64,000 nucleotides of DNA from Capitulum mitella (GCA_030062745.1 CP099844.1:6105481-6169480), one strand, 5' to 3'; positions 41,896 through 55,900 are shown, numbered from the stretch's first letter. Numbers and translations: made by a program. The notes: a model not told the origin generated them from the letters alone.

Positions 41896-44800
41896 ACTGG
41901 TTATGAGACTCCGATTTGTTTAAGCCGCTTAAGTCAAGTTTAAGTCTTGGGCGGTCGGGTGCCAACAAGTAAATTTTTCCCTGAAATCGAATTAACACAA
42001 GACGCACCATTTGCGCGTCAAATGCATCCTTGACATCCGTCAGAGCCGCTGAAATGTCGACCTTTGAGTGTTCCGTTTTACGCCCGTTTAACGGCCGTAA
42101 AACATGTAACGGGTACGTTGTTTACTGCACCAAAGCGGTGCTGGCAGCGATGGCGCCTAAAGACAATCCAGCAGCCTCTCGGCGAGGGCATTAGAAACAT
42201 TATCGTTAATGTCATTGGTGAGATCTGATAGCTTTATACTTATTTCACTTAGACTCGGACATCTAGGTCAGGGCTCTAAATATATATGTATTGGCAAAAT
42301 TTCACGTAAACCATACACAGTTTTACATAAGAAATAACTTTGGGTTTGGGGGTCTGGGATCACATGACTGAAATTTTAGTCCAAGGAATCTTCGGGCGCT
42401 TGGCGAACAAGGGTTCGTATAGGGACTTGTGTTTGTGAACGCCAACATCAGGTTCCAACTGACCAAGTAAACGTTGCGAAAAGAAAATATATCTGACTGT
42501 CAAAACGTAGCTGTCACCGACAAACTTAGAACTTACTGCTGAATTCATCACTTGACCTCAGACTGACCACTTCGGCTCAGGTGATATGCATGTTTGAGGT
42601 GCTTGGATCGATAAAAATGACACGATCATTCCAATGCGTTGTTTTTTTACTCTCGGCATACCTTCTTTCGCAGTTTGCCAGGTCAGATCTGAAATATGTT
42701 GGCCTTTGAACGACTGATGGAAACGATCCTGTTTTATTGTTTGTGTGTTCATGAAGCATACGTTCACCGTGGAACATAACACAACGTTCACCGTAGACAA
42801 AAAGGACCAGGAAACACGCACAGGGTGGGCAGTGGCAAGGAACCCGCCAATTCGATCGGTGCCTGCTTACGCCTGGAAAATTAACGGTGTAAATGTTGCA
42901 AAAATGAAAGTGCGTACTTTGATTCCTCTCCTGCAGTTATGCCAAACTGGAATTTAGCGCAGACATTTAGCGCAGACTGGGCGGTTATCTGCGTCACCGT
43001 AATCCGCATTATTTAAGATCCAGTTTCTGTTCCCCTTTTTCGTCCCCATCAGAAATCCGTGGCGCCGGTGCAGGGTATACCTACGCAGGGGGCACAGGTC
43101 CGCGACCACCTAATGGTGTTACCATAGATGAAGCTGTTGAATGAAGCTTCGGCGGCTCAGCCAACGAGGTGCCTCCAATCCCACGCCTAGGATTGAAATC
43201 ATTCGGGGCTACAGCCTCAGAGATATAATGTTCCTTGGGTGGAGTCTCACCGAATTACTGGCGTTGCCGGAGGTAATTTTAGCTCCATTTTTCCATGCTC
43301 TGCTGGCCCAATGTTAGATGTCAGGATTACTGATTGGTACCAAAGCCACGGGTAGTCTCCGTCCCTGCAAAGTTCCATCCCTGTGTGACCCCTGTGGACC
43401 CCATATCATGTGTGACATGAAGGTATGACACCTCTTCAGTAACAGCCATTTGTAGTTTTGCCCCTATACGGCTTTCTTTGCATCGATAACCTTTAAAAGC
43501 GCCAAATCAGGTACGTGCACGTACATCTCGGCAGTCTGAGCACTTCAGTTTTTCTTTCGGTCTGCTGTATGTATGAAGGGATGCATCTGAACTGGACATA
43601 AAAAGAAGAAATTAGAGCTGCAACTCTGAATAACCACAGGCACGGCGCCGTACGTAAACTAAAGCACAGAGTGCATAGAGCGGAGTATGTTCTTAAGCAG
43701 GCTGTGCGTATGCCGTATCTCCAAGGAATGAAAGCAAAATGCGAATATGAAGTACTGATGCTGTGAAGACAAAGCTTGTGACGGTGACAGCAATAGTAAC
43801 TCACCTCTTAACTTATTTAATGATGGTTGCTTACAGCTGTTCCCGTTGTCATATACTCAGACATACTGCGGATATGCTTACATGGTAGCAAACTATTGGG
43901 CGGTGAACAGCAGTGTCCACATCAGGTCATACCGTGTCCAATCGTGTCTCAGTAAATCTATGCCGTGGCTGGGGTCGGAGCCGGAGGTGCATTTTGAAAA
44001 AAACTTTGGAACTCTAGAAGAAATGTCTTTTTACAATGGAAATGGCATGTGGCCCGGCCATTTTAACCGTCGAACATTGAGCATTTGCGTTGCTGTCGTT
44101 GCGCGTTTTTAAGCGACGAGTAGGCGTGCCAGACTGGTCTCCGTTCGGGTACCTACCTCGAACCTGACAGGGGAAGGCCCAACCCAGTGAGCCCCCCCCC
44201 CCTTTTTGACGCGCTACTGGTGCGGAAACAAATTGTATATTGGGAATCGACGTCTAAGATTTTAAGCATAACTTGGCTGCTTCGGTTCAAAACACGTATT
44301 GTGAGTTGAATGCCACTTTGGCCTGTACTTACTTGCAACTCCATTTTTCTTTGCCGCAAACCAGGGCCTATTTCAACAGGTTAACTGGGTATCAGGTTAA
44401 TGGTCCGCCGAAATGGAGACACAGTCATAGTGGGTCCGGAAAGCATGTTATCAATGGTTCACCTATCATTATCCAGATATTTTTCGGGATACTAATTACC
44501 AGTCCGATTCACACAGATCCAAGCCTTCTGTCTCTATATGGTGGCCTTCTGCAATAAAATTATTGATGCTTTTGTAACTTGTTTGTAGACGTTTGGATCC
44601 AACGTATTATTTTCCGCGCAATGCGTAATAAACTTGATTATTGCGAAGACCCAAGCTTAAGATTTAATTCTCTATTTATTTCTGCAGTCTTTAACATTTG
44701 GAACAATTCTTTGGCTGTCAGAGGTGCCTCCACAGATCCCTATTTGCATTTCAAATCAGGGGTGCCGATTTGCATTCTTTTGAGAGGGCCCTGCCCCACC

Positions 44801-45048
44801 GAATGTTGACTTGGGTCCCCCTATGGTGTTTGGGCCTCCGCCCAATATTTTCTGCCGGTTTTAAAAGGAAATAGGTAATAATAACAAAAAGAACGGTGGC
44901 AATAAATAAGATATAAGCAGAAAGAAAGAAAGAAATGAAATTCAAAGTGGTGTATCTATCTTCTTCTGACGATATATACCTATATACATGGGGATAAACG
45001 CAATTTTTATTTGATAAATGGTAACAACGTATGGTGACGAATGGTAAC
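41896..45048. other. Gene-less AT-richer stretch
   Basis: I see no exon, RNA gene or clear repeat. Open frames are short and show no family resemblance. Confidence 0.45.
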
Positions 45049-46216
45049 GACACTTGGTAACTTTTCCTAGCTATTTTTTACATATTGTGACAATATTTCG
45101 TAATTCCATTTTGCTCAGGGGCGGAGCCAGGTAACGTTCTTGGCAGACACCTCAGGCCATTTTTGGCCCTTTTGAGGGCAAAAGGAAAAGTCTATGGGCA
45201 AAAAATCTGAGGGCAAAAAGAAAAGGCAAGAGAAAAAGTCTACCAAAAATAGCGTTTTTAAGATTGAACTTGAAACTTGGTATGGACGTATAGATAAATA
45301 GTTGGGCAATATACTGACACCATTTTGTTTGTGTGAGGTCACTTCATAAGGTCAGGTCAAGGTCAAAGCCTAAAATTTGGTTTTATAGCAATAATTTTGG
45401 CGCTGTTTCTTCCAAACCTAAACCCGGAATATGTATGATGTAGAAGGATGCCCTCTACTTGTGTACCAAGTTTCAGCTTGACAGCAGGTTGGGTCACTGA
45501 GCTATGATCTAAAGTGTCAGTGCGCACAGCATATATCACAACAGCCATAGAATGTAACTTTAGAAATAGAGTGAATTCAAATCAATTGGAAACGTGTTCA
45601 AATAATATGAGATCCACACAAGATCCTTCCAAGTGACTCTAAGGTCACGGGAGGTCATTTAAGGTAAAAGGTCGTAAGTTGACCTGAGAACATGTGGCCA
45701 TGACAGCTCCCCTTTTTTTTTGTCCCTGGCACCGCGTATGCTAACATTATACAAACATTGTAATACGATTTGTACTTCTTCAGTATAAAATGGCTATTGG
45801 AAGCTAAAAAGAATGTTTCTAACTTCCTTTTTTATTTGTTTCTGAAGAACTAATCCTATTTTTAAAACCCTGTGAACGTCTACAATTTTTTTCAAAACTT
45901 GAAATGCATGGCCCAATGATAAAAGTCCCCTGCAGGATCTCTCGATTCATGCCCATTTCATCAAAATCAGTCCATAGACGACAGAGTTATAAAAAGTCCA
46001 AAAATATCCCCCACTTTGACTTTTTTGCCCCTTGTATCCACCCCATCCAGAATTTTGGAAACTTTTATATGAAAATGTACTTTACGTCATGGCAAATCGA
46101 TTGCCGTTTGTTGCGATGAAATCGGATGAGTAGTTCTCGAAATCTCAGGGGGACCGAGTCCGCCCATCCCCCCCCGCCGGGAATCGGGCATACAGTCTAG
46201 CCCTCCGGGAATGGGG
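45049..46216 (+). mobile_element. TTAA MITE, copy C (5'-truncated, older)
   Basis: Aligns with copy A from ACTTGGT...CTTTTCCTAGCTATTT to the end. It finishes CCGGGAATGGGG before TTAA at 46217-46220. The first roughly 90 bases, including the 5' tip, are missing. It is more diverged than A and B and has a short internal duplication of an AGGGCAAAA-type stretch near 45175-45230. The half-site cluster remains at 45642, 45652, 45662 and 45669 with the same spacing but two altered hexamers (AGGTAA, AGGTCG). TCAAGGTCA is kept at 45357-45365. Confidence 0.85.
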
Positions 46217-46220
46217 TTAA

Positions 46221-48110
46221 ATTTATAGATGAGCTTCAAATTTTCACTTTTGAAGAATGGCAAAATGGATTCCTCAGTCCTTGTTTTAGACATCAGTTGA
46301 CGGAAAGCTTTGAAGTGAAATCACTAAAGGGGTGAAATGAATCAAACCTTATCACCGTGAAACAAAAGCACCTGGTGACAAATGTCCGAGCCAACTTAAA
46401 TCATGACTTTCTATTTCCTTGTGCCAAGATGATAGGAACATCGAGAAAAAGGTGTGGGGGAGGGGTCGCCAAAGACGTTTTCTCCCACAGGGCTAATGCT
46501 AAGCTCTCTCAAAAGTGGGGGGTCGTGCTCCCGCCCACTTCCCTAACATAGTTTCGTTTGAACCCAGGTTCAGTGTTTGATGTCGATAACTATCGGAGTT
46601 ATTAGCTTTCAAAATGTGGTACCTTTTTTAGAACACCCTGTCTACCCTCGGTGGGGCGCATTTTGAAATATGACAGGACGGTACCAGAATTAAGAATTAG
46701 GAAAAAGCCGTCGTGTAGCGTCCTGTACATACAGTCAGATGAGGGGCTCGCTGTACTTTTCAGTCATTGCTGATTCCCCACTGCACTTCGTTTTTTTTTT
46801 TTAACCGCCAATCGGCCTGTTCAAGTGGGTCGCCTCTAACGTTGTCAAATTCGATAAATCATAATCTCTTCAATATAAAGCTGTATTCACGAGACTCAAC
46901 AAAGATCAAAGTTTAGAACTGCTGATACCAATACCATTTGTTACGTGATACAAAATATTGCAAAGTGCAGCATTTACAAAGTTGGTTAGAGAGTATATGT
47001 ACGATGAGTACATATAATTATCGAAGTGAATATGAAATATTTCCAAGGTACTATGCCCAATTATTGTTTATCCACTCAGAGATCACGGATTTTGTTAGAC
47101 CTTTACACAATAAACGCGATATCAGTAAAAAAAAAACAGTGATGCGAAATCTTGAAGCAAATTTCTGTAAACAGGGCCTCGTCTAACTTGTTAACTGGGG
47201 GCTCAGCCCTCGCAGTGGAGTCGCCAGCTCCCCCCCCCGTCGTGAAAAATTGGGCATCTTGGCGGGCCAGTTGGAATGCTGGAAGTCATAAAATCTAGTA
47301 CAGGGTTTCCTGTGGAGACGTGACATTTTTTCAGATGCAAAATTACTGCAAAAATGCCTTTTCCATCCATTTTCGGTGGCTCTTGCATCACCAGTGTTAG
47401 TGTTTATAAGCACAGAGTTACGCATGCTAATACAATAAATATGTAAAGTAAATATTGACATTAGTATAACAAATACAGGGTTTTCTATGGAGATATAATA
47501 TCTCTCCAAGTCTGCAGTTCCTGCTTCGCCTGTCAGTTTTTACTACGCCTGAATAACCAGCGTTAGTGTATACAAACGACATATGCTGATAGCATTTTTT
47601 TATGCTGCGATAACACCGGAAAGAAAAAACAACACAATGCAGTCGAAATACGACGGGGAAGAGGTCGGCATAGATAGTTGGTTAGAGGACCAGAAAAAAA
47701 CAGGATGTAGAGAAAACCATAAATATCTTTTCGTGACACCGTGCCCGGAAACCAAGACTGTCCTATTCCTAAATGATCTGCTTTCGAGAAATTCATAAAC
47801 CCTACATTTTTGACTTAGAAATGACCGTTTTTGGAACTGCTTGCCTTCGTATGATGTACAGGCTCGTTTCAACCACAACAATGCAATAAACTTAAGCTTA
47901 CTGAAGCGCAAAATAACCCGACATTTTACCCCACAGGGCCTAAATCACCTCTTGGTGCGATTTTTAAGTCATAATAGTGCCAGATCAACCATTTTCTTAG
48001 AAGTGGAACCAAGTCCGTTGACATGCGCCGCTCGATTACAGGACATATTACCGCATGGTTTCAAACGGAAAATATTGCAAGCAAGTAAGCGAACTAACAC
48101 AAAACATCGA
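46221..48110. other. Gene-less AT-rich stretch
   Basis: Nothing recognisable. Short open frames at 47583-48119 do not resemble known families. Confidence 0.45.
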
Positions 48111-48119
48111 GCAAGATAA

Positions 48120-48990
48120 ATAACGATCGGCGAAAATCTCGAACGGGAAAATATGGAATGTTAGCTATGGATCTGGGATTAATGTGGAACAGCAATTATT
48201 TTGTCGAACAAAACATGGAATGAAAAAAACATCCCATGCAAAATTTTCAACAGAAATATCTCGGCAGCATCAGTATCAACCGGCTGCGTACGAAATGATA
48301 GATGACTGAATGACAAAATATCGGGCAGGAATTAATAACGCAACGGATAAATATTCAAGTCAAAAATGTCGCAAGACACGTGATAGCGCAACACGGTAGG
48401 TACGGGTACTGACTTCTCCCGAAAACTGTACGTGAACATCCCAGCAAGAACATCGTGAAAGTCTTCCAGGATATACACGTAATATCCCAAGTGTCTTCGC
48501 CATTTAGCTAAAATTATACTCCAGCTGTTTCAAGGCGTTGCTGACCTGAGCCAACCAGACAAATACCCTGGTTGCGCCACTGGGTCTGTTAGTGTGGCTG
48601 CAACAGTACTGCCATTTTGCGTCAGATCATACACAAGGTTCGAGTCCTGAACGTCCAAAATTTCCCTTCCTCTTTTCTCAGCGGTCTTTTGAGGATACGC
48701 TCTGAATTTCTGCTGTCAGGGCTCTTCCACCTGGTAACGACGCATGAAAGTGGGCTACAACATGTTTTGCCCCAGCGTCTCGGATAGAAGAACCTGTAGA
48801 ATATACCGACGGTCTCCGGTGACAATCCGCGCTGATTACCGCATCTGCAACAACAATCACAACTTGGGAAGAAGAAACGGGAAAATCTCGAACAACCGGG
48901 ACTTGAATTCCGTCCGTGTCTTGACAGAAGGAAGTCTTGACCACCTCACCATTAGTTCCATGTCCTGGTATAGTCTTCATCTTTTGATAC

Positions 48991-49038
<48 letters not shown>

Positions 49039-49430
49039 CCTTATCCATATTTTATGTTGAAGTGAAAACTGACCATTCTAAGCCTGCCCATTCACTGGTA
49101 CGCCCATTACTTGATTTGATGATACAGGGTATCACCTCGCGATATTTTGTCACTTGGTTTTTTACCGCTTTGATGCTTATTTCCATTTCTATATCTTTCG
49201 TCGGTTATTTGTTTCATCCTTCATTTTGTGCCACAATATTTTTTCATTTCGATGAATATTACTATTCGATTTTTATCCCTATTCGATATTTTGTCACTCT
49301 ATGTTTTTCCCGTTTGGTGCAAATCTCTGTCGCCATTTATCTTGCTCGGTATTTTGCTTTTGGCACTCAGTTCTCAACATTTTTGCATTCGACATTCCGC
49401 CATACGACATTTTGTGGGGTAACCATGTCG
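48120..49430. mobile_element. Possible foldback element
   Basis: The left part (48120-48380) and right part (49130-49430) are rich in the same degenerate motif in opposite orientation: GAATGACAAAATATCGGG on the left against CGATATTTTGTCACT on the right at about 49138 and 49286. Between them lie about 600 bp of unrelated sequence and a (TA)n tract. Long, internally repetitive inverted ends are typical of foldback elements. Boundaries are approximate. Confidence 0.4.
48994..49035. repeat. (TA)n microsatellite
   Basis: About 20 TA units. Confidence 0.95.
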
Positions 49431-52400
49431 TCCCTAGTTCCCAAAACAAACGCGGACTAGAAACTAATGATGTGTGGTAACATGCATATATAAATCACAT
49501 GTCCGACATAAAAGAAGCACAGTTTGCACAATGTCTTATCCTAACCATACCTGACGTAGCCCTTCGAAAGCTGCATAGTTAAATTTATTGGTCATGACGC
49601 GGAGTAGAGGTGTCTACCATCTTTTTCTCGCAAGTAGCAGTGTTTCATATCCCTTTGCATCTCACCATGTCATCATTTCAGGATATCCTTATCTCTCACG
49701 AAGTCGCCTCTACCCTCTTTATCATTCATATATCATTTTGCAGACACTAGTGACTTGGGAAGTTGGGAAAACCCATAGGAGCATAGTCTCGTCTCGATAC
49801 CCGCCGATGAATGCAAATCTACCATAGGAAAGGCTTTTTGTTACGTTTTGGTGGAGAAGTTTCGATGACAGTCCTCTCCGGAAATTCCCAGTCCGTGTTC
49901 GGAACGTAGTCGCTACACACAACAGAGGTCAGAGAGCTCACAGAATAGAGCAAATGAAAGACGATGTGAACCCACATGTACCATAAGAATGGCACCAGAA
50001 GACCTCAGAATTGTGCATGCAAATCATTCAGGCGTTCCCATCGTCCCCCAAGGCACACAGCCAGTCACGCACTGCAGCAACGTAGCAGCATGGTCACTGG
50101 CCTGGCCAGTGGGATTCATCCCTTCGAGTTTCCTGGAAGTCAACTTCACGACTATAATATTGCATGAAAAAAGACGTGGTAAAGCAGAATCTCGAATAAA
50201 GTCGTGCATAGTTATTGGGGATTTTGTGTTAGTTAGTTACATGGTATGTTCGTTAAATACATAGTACATAGCACGCAATACATCCCCATACATAGTACAT
50301 AGTTACAAACATAGTTACATATTTTGTGGAAAAAATTACGTCATGTTAAATGACGTTGTTGTGCGATATCCCTTAGTTCATCTCGCATGCGATTATCATA
50401 TGCATTACAAAGCAGCACATTATTATCTAGCCACGTTTGTCTTCCAAACTGTGCATTAATCGACATGTTCCAACGGGCTTAGCTCCGCTTTTGTAAAATT
50501 AATTTTCTGTGTACATATGTGACCTGAAAACCATACCTGAAGGTCAATGGAGGTTATCTGGGGTAAAATGCAAGGCCTCTTTTGAACTGGAGGGGGTCAA
50601 AACATGGGGTTGGTGTAGTTTAAATCCGGTTATTGCTCATGAAAAGGTGAACAATCGGGAAAAAAACAATCGTTTTCAAGGCAAAAATGCAACGTTTGAA
50701 AAAGGCCAGTTCCGCGTAGCAAGTCCCTCAAAACAAATAAAAATATCATAATCCTAGGGGCTACATTAACATGTGGTCAGATTTTAACGTGGTTTCATTT
50801 TTGCACCAACGTCGTACATAGGGTGCTACTGCAATACCAGATCGGGAGACTTTGCCCCACCAGTCAAAATTCTCCAGTCGAGGCCCTGTCTGTAAATGTT
50901 GTCTTAGAACCCAGTTTGTTTGGTTTGGTAGCCATGTAGTGACCGCTAAACGATGTTGCACCTTGTTTACCTCGGCAGCTACAAAAAAAAATAGGATCCT
51001 TCCCCGCCACAAGTTGAATGATGTTTATTTTGCAAAAAGCCACATACTAAAGTTTGTAAATTGTTGGCGTTACTCACTTACTACTGGTAAAAATGTTATG
51101 TATTTATACTATATTATACCATTTGTGCTATAATTAGTTATGAATATCATTTAATATGAAACGAATGCCTTTATATCGCATGGTTATTGGTTAGTCTAAG
51201 TCATTCACTATTTGTCCTTTAAATTGGTTGATATATTTGCACTGGTATAGAATTCTTGGTTGGTTTATCGCATGGTTAGTGATTGGTCTAAGTCATTCAC
51301 TATTCGCCGTTTAAATTGGCTAATATATTTTCACCCTAGTATACAAAAATCAGCCAAATAAACATGGCTCAAACCACTGAGCCAAAGCTAATTGGGCAAA
51401 ACAATAAGCCTTGTCAAAGACGAACGCATATAAACAAACTTGCCATGAAATCATCCTTCGTTGCGTTTTCTGTAAATAATGGATTGCGTAAGTTTCTTCG
51501 CTACTTGCTGATAAAGCAGCCCTCAGGAAAAGTGGTTAAGAAAGTCCCCCAATAGGGTAAGCTCAATGGTAAGCCAGCCACGCGGTTTAGTTAATTCCAC
51601 GAGATGCAGACAAAACCCTCCCTTTGGTTGGAGCACGCTGTATTTAAATCGGCAGGCCGGTTATAATATCATAACACAGGTGCGTTTGCGTTTGTTCCAA
51701 GTAAGTCAGGTTTGGTGAGTTGTGGGTGAGAGAAGTGCAAGACAGTTTATTAAGTTGTTACCATTTTTATCAAGAACGGGACACTTTTTCTGTTCTTCGT
51801 CTTTTGACAGATTTCGGGAAACGGTTCCATTTCACTGATTGAAAACTTGGAGGTTATATGACTCCGTGCCCTCGTCAATCCTTACTGGCACGATGCCCCT
51901 CCCTCTTAAACTTACGGCGATCTGCGGATGGCCAGTCCTTTAACAGCCATAACCTGCTTTTAAAATGTGCGTTTTAAGAAGCCTGGTTGTGCGGCATTGG
52001 GGCACAGGGCTCCTAATTCCGCACATTGGATTACTTCTATTAAAAACAATTTATCGCCCTCTCAATTCTTCTTAATGTTCTTTTATATCTGTACGTTTTC
52101 TAAGCAATTAAATGAGCTTGGTGCTCCCCAGATTACGAGAGCGAGAGTGTTTTAATTTAGGCGTAATCATTACTTCATCTTTGAAGTGCGTTAGTAGGGG
52201 TCCCTTCCCCTTTCCTGCACTGAGTTGCAGGAAATCGGGTTCCTACGCTGGAATCGGAAAATTACTATTTTTCTGCTCCCTTCAAATCAATGTTCGGTCG
52301 AGATCCCATTTTATTATTTTACTTATTTTAGCATTTTAGGCCGTTGCAATACACAGTGCGTAGCCAGTTGTGATCGGCCACGTAGCTTGCAATGCGACAA

Positions 52401-52600
52401 ATTACAGTGAAACAAATTTAGCATGAAGTAAAACTACTGAAATGTTTCAGAACTCTTAAGCCGTTGAAATTATTGTGCTTGGTATCGTTCCCTTGATTCG
52501 TATAGGTGCATATATCTTTTGCCTGGTGACATATATCTTTAAAGAGCCCATCTCTGTTATACATTTGAGATATATGGAGCTAATTAAATTTAAATGAACT
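49431..52600. other. Gene-less AT-rich stretch
   Basis: Low GC, with no exon or RNA gene recognised. It contains the 92-bp tandem duplication annotated at 51176. Confidence 0.45.
51176..51331. repeat. 92-bp tandem duplication, two copies
   Basis: TCGCATGGTTA...GTCTAAGTCATTCACTATT...TTTAAATTGG...ATATATTT occurs at 51176-51238 and again at 51268-51331. Confidence 0.85.
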
Positions 52601-52639
52601 CAAAAGTTTTTGCCTAGCGTATTTGCTTGTGGGATGCTG

Positions 52640-53540
52640 GGTTCGCTCACGATGGACTGATGAACACAGGCACCACCACACCGACAGGGATCGCCAATTT
52701 CCCTCAGCCGCCGCCGATCCTCCGCCAAAGCCTCGTCTCGGCGAGGCGCCCCGCCCGAAACCGAACATGACCGCCGTCCGCCGATTAGCCGTCACCGAGG
52801 CGGCAGCGCTCACCGGCCGGCAAACACGATCAGCGGCCGCCGCCGCCTCCGCGGCCGCCGACGCCGCCGGAGCGGTGTGTACAAACACGTCGGCGCGGAC
52901 CGCGCGCCGCCCGGGTCCGCCGCCGCGTGTTTGTTTAATCGGGCCATGCAGAGAGCGCGGCGCTCGCCGCGGCCGCGCCGCCGAAAGTTACGAGCCGGCG
53001 CGCGACTATTTTGGAAACACCGGTCGCTGTGTTTGTTGAGGTTGCTCGATTATATTGGAAACTCGGTCGCCGTATTATGACAACAATGAGCGGGGCTCGC
53101 GGCCCCGTGAGTGATGGTGCTCGGACTGGAGCCGGCCGGCCGGCAGCGGCGCCGACACCCCCACCTCCCGGCACCACGCCGAGAGAGGGGTTCCGATCTG
53201 CTGCGGCTCTGCTGGACAGTGAAGCTGGACCGCCGAAACTCCCGCCTCCCGGACCATGGCGAGAAGGGGTTCCGATGTGACACCAAACGAGCCGTTAGAA
53301 CCTTGGTCGCTCTCACCAGCACGCCACGAGAGGGCGGTCCCGCCCCGCCCGACGCCGCTTTTGGAAAACGCCCATCGAATCGCATCACGGCGAGAGAACC
53401 TAACGGACGCGACGCACGGCTTCCAGCGGCCATTTTACTCTCGTGAGATTCACCGCAGAGTCGTCGTTCCAGCCGTGACGAATTCGGGCCGTCGTCACTT
53501 GTCGTGACGCAGCGTCACGTTCGCGACGTGCGCGTCGCTG
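52640..53540. promoter_or_regulatory. CpG-rich island
   Basis: An abrupt GC- and CpG-rich block in AT-rich surroundings. Within it are AT-core sites such as TGTTTGTTTAATC near 52928 and ACAACAATGAG near 53080, resembling forkhead and SOX sites. Near-repeats of GAGAGAGGGGTTCCGATCTG occur at 53179 and 53257. Long frames on both strands look like composition artefacts. It could be a promoter or enhancer, but no transcript start is identified. Confidence 0.4.
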
Positions 53541-53775
53541 CTACTGATCGGTCTGTGAGCGGGATCCGTGCTGAAGGCCGATGTAACCCGGCCTGAACGA
53601 CCCGGTAAATAAACAGGTCGTCTTGTTCTGAGCTCGTTTTCCAGCCGATTTCAAGAGAAAATAAACTCCGGTAATCAGCGATGTATCATCCAGGAACCCT
53701 CCACCATTTTCCTGATGCACTGTCGTCGTGTTTGAAATGTACCGCATGATAAATGGGCATGGTTGGAACTTAACG

Positions 53776-53950
53776 TGCGCTGAGATGCAGGTGAACTCCA
53801 AATTCATGGAAATCTTACACCATACCTATGGTCTACGGTATTACACGGAAAGAATGCGATTAGAAAAAGTCCAGTTGTCTCCCTTTATTCTGGAGAGGGT
53901 TCGCCTCTCATGAGGCAGGAGAAATACTTGACCCCATCGCAAAATCCCAG
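53776..53950. repeat. Direct repeat of about 175 bp, copy 1
   Basis: Shares TGCAGGTGAACTCCAAATTC, ATACCTATGGTCTACGGTAT, AAGTCCAGTTGTCTCCC and GGGTTCGCCTCTCATGAGG with the second copy 471 bp downstream. One frame in this copy stays open for about 50 codons, but a small deletion in copy 2 breaks it. Confidence 0.9.
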
Positions 53951-54246
53951 AGGAAACAACGGAACAGCCCTGCCCACTTTCGTTACAGCTGCATAAACTC
54001 CGTGCAGCTGTTCAAGACCTCTGGAATTTCGAAGATGCCAGGAACACTGCGCTCCACTCCACGAGCGTCAATGTCCAAGTCCTCATTGCTGTCAGCGTTG
54101 CCACCCAGTGTTAAATGGCTTGCAACCGTCAGTTGTCTACCGAAATATTCCTTGTGATTTGGCATAGCTCTACTTTCTGTTGCTGAAATGCCACTCCTAA
54201 TATAACTGGGTCAACAGAGCTTAGGCTGCAGACGCAAACTACCAAC

Positions 54247-54419
54247 TGCGCTGGGATGCAGGTGAACTCCAAATTCATGGAAATCTTACACGATACCTAT
54301 GGTCTACGGTATTGCACGGAAAGAATGCGATAAGAAGTCCAGTTGTCTCCCTTTAATTCTGGAAAGGGTTCGCCTCTCATGAGGAAAGAAAAAAATTTGA
54401 GCCAATCGCAGAATCCCGC
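54247..54419. repeat. Direct repeat of about 175 bp, copy 2
   Basis: Roughly 90% identical to copy 1 by eye. It differs by substitutions and small indels in A runs (AGAAAAAGTCC versus AGAAGTCC). Confidence 0.9.
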
Positions 54420-54719
54420 CGCCCAGATAGTATTTGCGAACAGTGCCGGATCCAGGGATCAAGGGAGAGGGAGGGACCCTCCGAAAATGACCAAGGCAAA
54501 ATAAGACACCTTTTGTTCATTTTCCAATTTTGATCTATAAATACCGATATAATAGCACCCAAAACCCGCATTATGACTCAAATGAGCAGCATTGAGCGTT
54601 TGATGGCATGAAGCAGCAGGGTCTGTCACAGGCAGAGGCAAGGTCTGCTGCAATCGCACTACACTGTCCGGGGCAACACGCCGTCTCGGGATGACTGCAC
54701 TGACAGCCGACAGGTGGCA

Positions 54720-55900
54720 GTGGCGCGCCCGCCCGCCGCCGGCCGCGGCGCCGACCCACGTGACGCCGCCCAGATGCGGCCCACTAAATGGAGTTGTTGT
54801 GTTAGCTAAGTAATGACGGGTGTTTCCATCGAAGGCCGTTCGGGGAGCGACTCCGGAGTGTTTCACTTAATCTGGCCAGCATTAGCCGGATGGTCTCGTC
54901 AGGGCGGCTCCGGGCCGGGCCGGGCGGGGGAGAGGGTGTGGGCCCGGGGCCGGCTTCCCGGCGGCGGACGGAGAAACTGAGGCGGTGACAGCTGACACCA
55001 GGCCGGCAGCGGTCCGCCCCGGCTTCCCTGAGAACGCGCCGGGCGGGGGGATTCAGCCCGAACTCGGTTTCTCCCACCGGTAACGAAACGTCGCTCCGAC
55101 GTCGGAGGTGCCAGACGAAGTGCGTCACGAAAGACAAAACCTGGACGACTGATTAAACAATCGGCGGCGAGAGCGGGTCTGGCCGCCCCCTGGGCCTCGC
55201 CTCCCGGCAGACGCCTGGCAACAGATCACGAGCCTTGTCCGTCAGCACATAACTCAGCCGCGGGCCGTCATAAGCCCAATATCGGCCGGCATGTGTTGGC
55301 AATCTGGACGCGGCCCGCACCTGCCCGGCGCGAATCCATCACGGCTCAGCCGTCGGCGGCCTGATGGCTGGCCGTGACAGGCTTGGCTGCGGTCGGCGGC
55401 CGGCCACGCCGTCAGCCGCGGGCCCGTCCGGCGCCGCGGCGGCGGGTGCGCCGCCGCTCGCCGCCGCGCCGCCGGCCGCCGCATCAACGCCGCCCGGCTA
55501 ATTTGCCGTGTCGTCGCTATTTTCGTTGCTATTTTGACGCGTGTTTATTTTGGCGAGCCCGGTTTGATACGTTAACGATGCCGGTTCTGATGGACAGCAC
55601 GCAGTCGGCCGGCGACGTGGCAAAACAGGGGTGCGCTGGACGGCCAGACGGCCGGACGGCCGGACGCACAGGTGCTGGCCGCCGCCGGGCGCAGGCCGAC
55701 TCACCGCCACTGCGCTGAGGTGGGCCCCGCAGGCCGGCCGAGGGCACCCCTGGCGGAACGCAGACTCGCACTGCGCCACTGCGGCCTCTGCTCTCGGCGT
55801 TGGGACGGCAGCTGGTGAGCGCGAGTGGGCGTCCCTGCAGGCTGGCGTGATGTTGCACTGGAGACCGATGGGTGACACACAACCCTGGCGCGCTCACGCG
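54720..55900. promoter_or_regulatory. CpG-rich block
   Basis: GC-rich, CGGCCGG-type DNA with an AT-containing core at 55500-55580 (TATTTTCGTTGCTATTTTGACG, then GTTTATTTTGGCG). Open frames on both strands are not convincing genes. A regulatory role is a guess from composition. Confidence 0.3.

Noticed and set aside
48600..48660. T-arm-like GGTTCGAGTCC as part of a tRNA
   Set aside because: No matching D-arm, anticodon arm or acceptor stem upstream.
48678..48992. 104-codon minus-strand frame with natural-looking residue use
   Set aside because: No family recognised. It lies in the core of a possible foldback element and has no splice or promoter support, so it is not annotated as a gene.
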